Assembly: GCF_014212135.1 (NCBI RefSeq)
Contig: NZ_JACJVQ010000003.1
Span: forward strand, 186,001-250,000
Reading direction: 5' to 3'
From: Cohnella thailandensis
GTDB taxonomy: Bacteria; Bacillota; Bacilli; Paenibacillales; Paenibacillaceae
DNA length: 64,000 nucleotides
In this document: one piece after another, positions 61,131 to 64,000 of the stretch
Position numbering within the stretch: the stretch's first letter is position 1
How the letters are laid out: the number at the start of each line of letters is the position of its first letter
Position numbers and translations under genes: made by a program
Notes under the pieces: generated by a model
Told to the model about the DNA's origin: nothing
The model's database searches: none
What the model saw: the letters and a program-made list of their open reading frames with translations, nothing else

Positions 61131-62633
61131 TTATAGTTTGGGGAACAAGGACGCTTGTCGGGTCCCCTTGATTGCGAAGATTCCCGGGTCGCTGTCTCTC
61201 GGAACGACATCCGAGGTGTGCAGGTACCAGTCCAGAAGCCGCGACTCCAGCTCCGACCTTATGCTGGCGTAGGAAGGATCTTCGTACACGTTGTTCAGCT
61301 CCCGCGGATCCTTCTTCAAATCGTAGAGCTCGCTTCGATCTGCCGTCCGTCGAATCAGCTTATAGTCCCCGGTACGAAGCATCGTCGTTCGGCCGACGCT
61401 GTCCGGATGCTCTTGCTGCTGCCTGGCTTTCGGCCAATAGATGCTCTCCGGATTATTGGCGAACCAAGCGTCCCGGACGGGGTCTCCTTCGAAACAATGG
61501 GGCTCCCTTGGATCGTACCCGCCATCCGCATAGACGGCGCGCTGCGGATCGCCGCTTGCTCCGCCAAGCTGTGGCACCAGCGTTCGCGCGAAGTGATCGT
61601 GCGCAGCTTCGATGTTCGCGAGATCCAGCACCGTCGCCATGATGTCGAACAGCTCGACCGGTTCGGCGACGGCGTGGCCGGCCCGATTGCCCGGCGAGCG
61701 GATAATGAGGGGCACCCGAGTCAGCACGTCCTCCATGCCGTTCGGCCATTTCTCCACCAATCCGTAATCGCCTGCGTAATCGCCGTGATCGGAGGCGACG
61801 ATGACCGTGGTGTTCTCCTTCAGCCCGCTATCCTCCAGCGCCTGCATCAGTCGGCCGAACTCGTCGTCTACATGGCTTATCATCCCAAGGTAAACCTCCT
61901 GGACCTTGCTGAGCGTATCGTCCTCGATCCGATCCAACCTTCGGTATCGGCGTATGAGCTCGTGATACGAGGGCTTGCCCGGCAGCCCGGCCGGCCTCGG
62001 CTCCGGAAGCTCGGCGCCCCGATACATGCTTTGGTAAGGCTCCGGTACGACATATGGAGCGTGAGGGAGAAGCGTCGGAAGATAGAGCATGAACGGCTTC
62101 TCGCGCGCCTCTTCCGAGCGAAGGAATTCGGCCGCCCGTTCGATGGCGATGGCCGTCTCCGTGCTTTCGCGTCCTTGATCCTCCTCAGGCTCCATCAAGA
62201 AACTGTAGAACCTCGGGTCGTCCTTGCCGTAGGGATTTTTCTTGCGAAAGGTACCCGCGAAGGTTTTAACAAGCTCCTCCTGTTCCTGCTCCGCCTCCTC
62301 CTCCATGATTTCCCGCAGATAGGATTCGGAGTAGAGATGGTTCTTGCCATACCATTTAATCCGGTAGCCGGCTTCCTTCAAATAACGGAATAAGCTTGGC
62401 TCGTGCGGACGAAGCAGATGCCACAGCGTTCGGTGCCCCGCGTTATGCGGGTACAGTCCCGTCATAAGGCTGCAGCGCGATGGACTGCAAACCGGGTTCT
62501 GCACGTGGCACTGCTCGAAAAGCACTCCTTCGGACGCAAGCTTGTCCAGATGAGGAGTTCGGACGACGGGATGACCGTAACACCCCAGGCTCTCGGCGCG
62601 CATCTCGTCAGGAAAGAAAAAGATAAAATTCAT
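61131..62633 (-). CDS. Sulfatase (type I, Cys-type)
   Basis: 500 residues. The catalytic motif CSPSR (Cys49) inside NPVCSPSRCSLMTG is the formylglycine site; metal-binding FFFPDEMR at the start and ASDHGDYAGDYGL in the middle agree. The ATG at 62633 has GGGGG just before it. No signal peptide, so it would act in the cytoplasm on imported sulfated sugars. Maturation needs an anaerobic sulfatase-maturating enzyme (anSME), not seen in this window. First gene of the run with the ABC importer, DUF5987 and GMC genes. Confidence 0.93.
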   Translation of the reverse strand: MNFIFFFPDEMRAESLGCYGHPVVRTPHLDKLASEGVLFEQCHVQNPVCSPSRCSLMTGLYPHNAGHRTLWHLLRPHEPSLFRYLKEAGYRIKWYGKNHLYSESYLREIMEEEAEQEQEELVKTFAGTFRKKNPYGKDDPRFYSFLMEPEEDQGRESTETAIAIERAAEFLRSEEAREKPFMLYLPTLLPHAPYVVPEPYQSMYRGAELPEPRPAGLPGKPSYHELIRRYRRLDRIEDDTLSKVQEVYLGMISHVDDEFGRLMQALEDSGLKENTTVIVASDHGDYAGDYGLVEKWPNGMEDVLTRVPLIIRSPGNRAGHAVAEPVELFDIMATVLDLANIEAAHDHFARTLVPQLGGASGDPQRAVYADGGYDPREPHCFEGDPVRDAWFANNPESIYWPKARQQQEHPDSVGRTTMLRTGDYKLIRRTADRSELYDLKKDPRELNNVYEDPSYASIRSELESRLLDWYLHTSDVVPRDSDPGIFAIKGTRQASLFPKL

Positions 62634-62831
62634 GGCCGGACCCCCAATCTTCATTAGGCCACTCGGAATTCTAAACGAAACTCTGATACCGAGTATACGA
62701 AGACCGCGACCGACATAACAGCGGAATTATTTAGCGTCGCACGTGAAATTTTTAATTATAATTGATAAAACCCATTAGATTACTTTAATATAGGGTTGTT
62801 TAGGCTGGCATAAAGGACGGGAACGAAGAGG

Positions 62832-64000
62832 ATGAGCCATTTGAGGCAATGGATAAACGGAAGGCGCGGGACCCTGTCTTTAAAATCCAAGCTGTTTCTT
62901 TTGCTGATCGCGATATCCGTCCTGCCGAGCGTCGTCGTCTTTACCTCCTCCCAGCACTACATGTTCCGTTCGAACACGCAATATTCGATTTCCATCTCGA
63001 ACCAATATTTGCGGACGGTGTCTTCGGACATCGTTACCTACTTGCAAAATCTGACCCGCTCCTTCGATCCGCTCATCGTGGATTACGATTTTCAACAATT
63101 CTTGCAGGCGGCGCGGGACGATTACTCGGCTCAAGCTCGGCTCTCCGCTCGATTTCGGCCGCTGATCGACCATATTCTTCAGTCCCGGAACCAACATCTT
63201 ACCGGCGTCCTGTATCTGGACCGATCGAACAAAACGTTATATGAATCTTACGACCATAGCCTGAACTTCGACTATTCCTTCGCCGACGATCCCTACTACG
63301 GAACGATACCCGGAACCGAGTCCGTAACCTTGTCGTCGATCCACTCCGCTTCGTATGTCTTAGGGTCGCCGTTAGAGGTCGTGTCGCTCGTCATTCCGAT
63401 CGCCGATTTCCGAACGGGCGACTACTCGGCCTGGCTCGTTCTCGAGATCGAGTCCGGCTTCCTCCGCGGCAAGCTGAACGAGAATGCCGCGGATTCGGGT
63501 TCCAATCTCCTTCTGTTCAATAGCGGGACAGGCGAACTTATCGCCAATTCCGGTCAGGACCCCGCTCTGTCCGAGCAGTTGCGAACTTCGCTCGCTTCCG
63601 ACCCTGCCGAAGGGGAAGCCATCTTATTCCAAGCCGGGAGAACGAACTACGAGGCGGCTTACCGCTCGATCTCTTACGGGGATTGGAAGCTCGTTTGGTT
63701 CGCTTCCCTCGAAACGTTGACCAGCGGCGTCAAGCATTCGCTGCGCGTCATGATCTTGGTCGCCTCGCTGTCCGTTCTGGCTGCCTCGTTCATCGCCTTC
63801 CCCGTGATGAAGATCGTCTTCCGGCCGCTTACGCACCTGAAGATGAGCATCCGGAATTTAAGCCGGGGCGTCTTCCTGCCGGTTACGGTCCGCCATCAGA
63901 ACGACGAGATCGGTTTCCTGGTTCAAACCTTCAACAAGATGCTGGTCGACTTGAAACAGCTGGAAAAGGAGGTCGGCGATTCGAGGAACAAGGAGAAGGA
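62832..64000 (+). CDS. Sensor histidine kinase of the YesM type, N-terminal part
   Basis: The gene runs off the right edge; 389 residues are visible. A basic start (SHLRQWINGRRGTLSLKSKL), a first membrane helix (FLLLIAISVLPSVVVFTS), a Cache-type extracellular region of about 260 residues, a second helix (RVMILVASLSVLAASFIAF) and a HAMP domain (PLTHLKMSIRNLSRGVFL, NDEIGFLVQTFNKMLVDLK) are seen. The kinase core is beyond the edge. Divergent from the sulfatase, so it probably senses a sugar and controls that operon through a response regulator outside. Confidence 0.88.
   Translation, partial: MSHLRQWINGRRGTLSLKSKLFLLLIAISVLPSVVVFTSSQHYMFRSNTQYSISISNQYLRTVSSDIVTYLQNLTRSFDPLIVDYDFQQFLQAARDDYSAQARLSARFRPLIDHILQSRNQHLTGVLYLDRSNKTLYESYDHSLNFDYSFADDPYYGTIPGTESVTLSSIHSASYVLGSPLEVVSLVIPIADFRTGDYSAWLVLEIESGFLRGKLNENAADSGSNLLLFNSGTGELIANSGQDPALSEQLRTSLASDPAEGEAILFQAGRTNYEAAYRSISYGDWKLVWFASLETLTSGVKHSLRVMILVASLSVLAASFIAFPVMKIVFRPLTHLKMSIRNLSRGVFLPVTVRHQNDEIGFLVQTFNKMLVDLKQLEKEVGDSRNKEK

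Overview
The window looks like a chromosome segment of a GC-rich, spore-forming Firmicute of the Paenibacillaceae (Paenibacillus/Cohnella type). This is inferred from gene content: a gerA-type spore germination operon, lipobox sugar-binding proteins with LplB/LplC-like permeases, many AraC regulators, an S-layer-homology surface protein, a T-box in front of trpS, and GGAGG ribosome binding sites throughout. No tRNA, rRNA, CRISPR array, insertion sequence or phage module was seen.

Layout. 1-14750: carbohydrate utilisation. The end of a GH88 unsaturated glycuronyl hydrolase, a lipoprotein and an AraC regulator are followed by a minus-strand operon (permease, permease, binding protein, secreted beta-helix enzyme, mutarotase-like protein, giant GH2 enzyme). 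Three 24-bp repeats lie upstream of it. 15100-21060: two tandem alpha/beta hydrolases with a divergent MarR repressor and two matching operators, then an AT-rich stretch with a 32-residue membrane peptide, TetR, a metallo-beta-lactamase-fold hydrolase and an aldo/keto reductase, probably acquired. 21190-26660: membrane-bound AraC sensor-regulator, GHL6-like glycosidase and its divergent AraC regulator. 26720-30210: a heme-binding NEAT-repeat/SLH surface protein behind a perfect 7-1-7 Fur box. 30330-36460: a sugar or organophosphate ABC importer with an IphP-type phosphatase, a metallophosphoesterase and a GntR regulator.

36570-39610 is the most interesting part. trpS has a strong promoter, a T-box and then a short ORF with two adjacent Trp codons overlapping its start, as in the B. 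subtilis anti-TRAP leader. Next to it a yidC2-type insertase gene is preceded by an ORF that looks like a distant MifM: one N-terminal membrane segment, an I-x-x-W-I motif and an acidic run. Directly after the acidic codons an RNA hairpin pairs with the yidC ribosome binding site. This would be a translation-arrest sensor of membrane insertion.

39620-51210: small regulatory and housekeeping genes (VOC protein, GyrI-like protein and AraC in one operon; NUDIX; acetyltransferases; MarR with a divergent quinone-reductase-like flavoprotein; membrane glycerophosphodiesterase; purA with a divergent LysR). 51230-55030: gerKA-gerKC-gerKB. 55300-62630: a minus-strand run of sulfatase, ABC importer, DUF5987-like subunit and GMC oxidoreductase. 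The window ends inside a sensor kinase gene.
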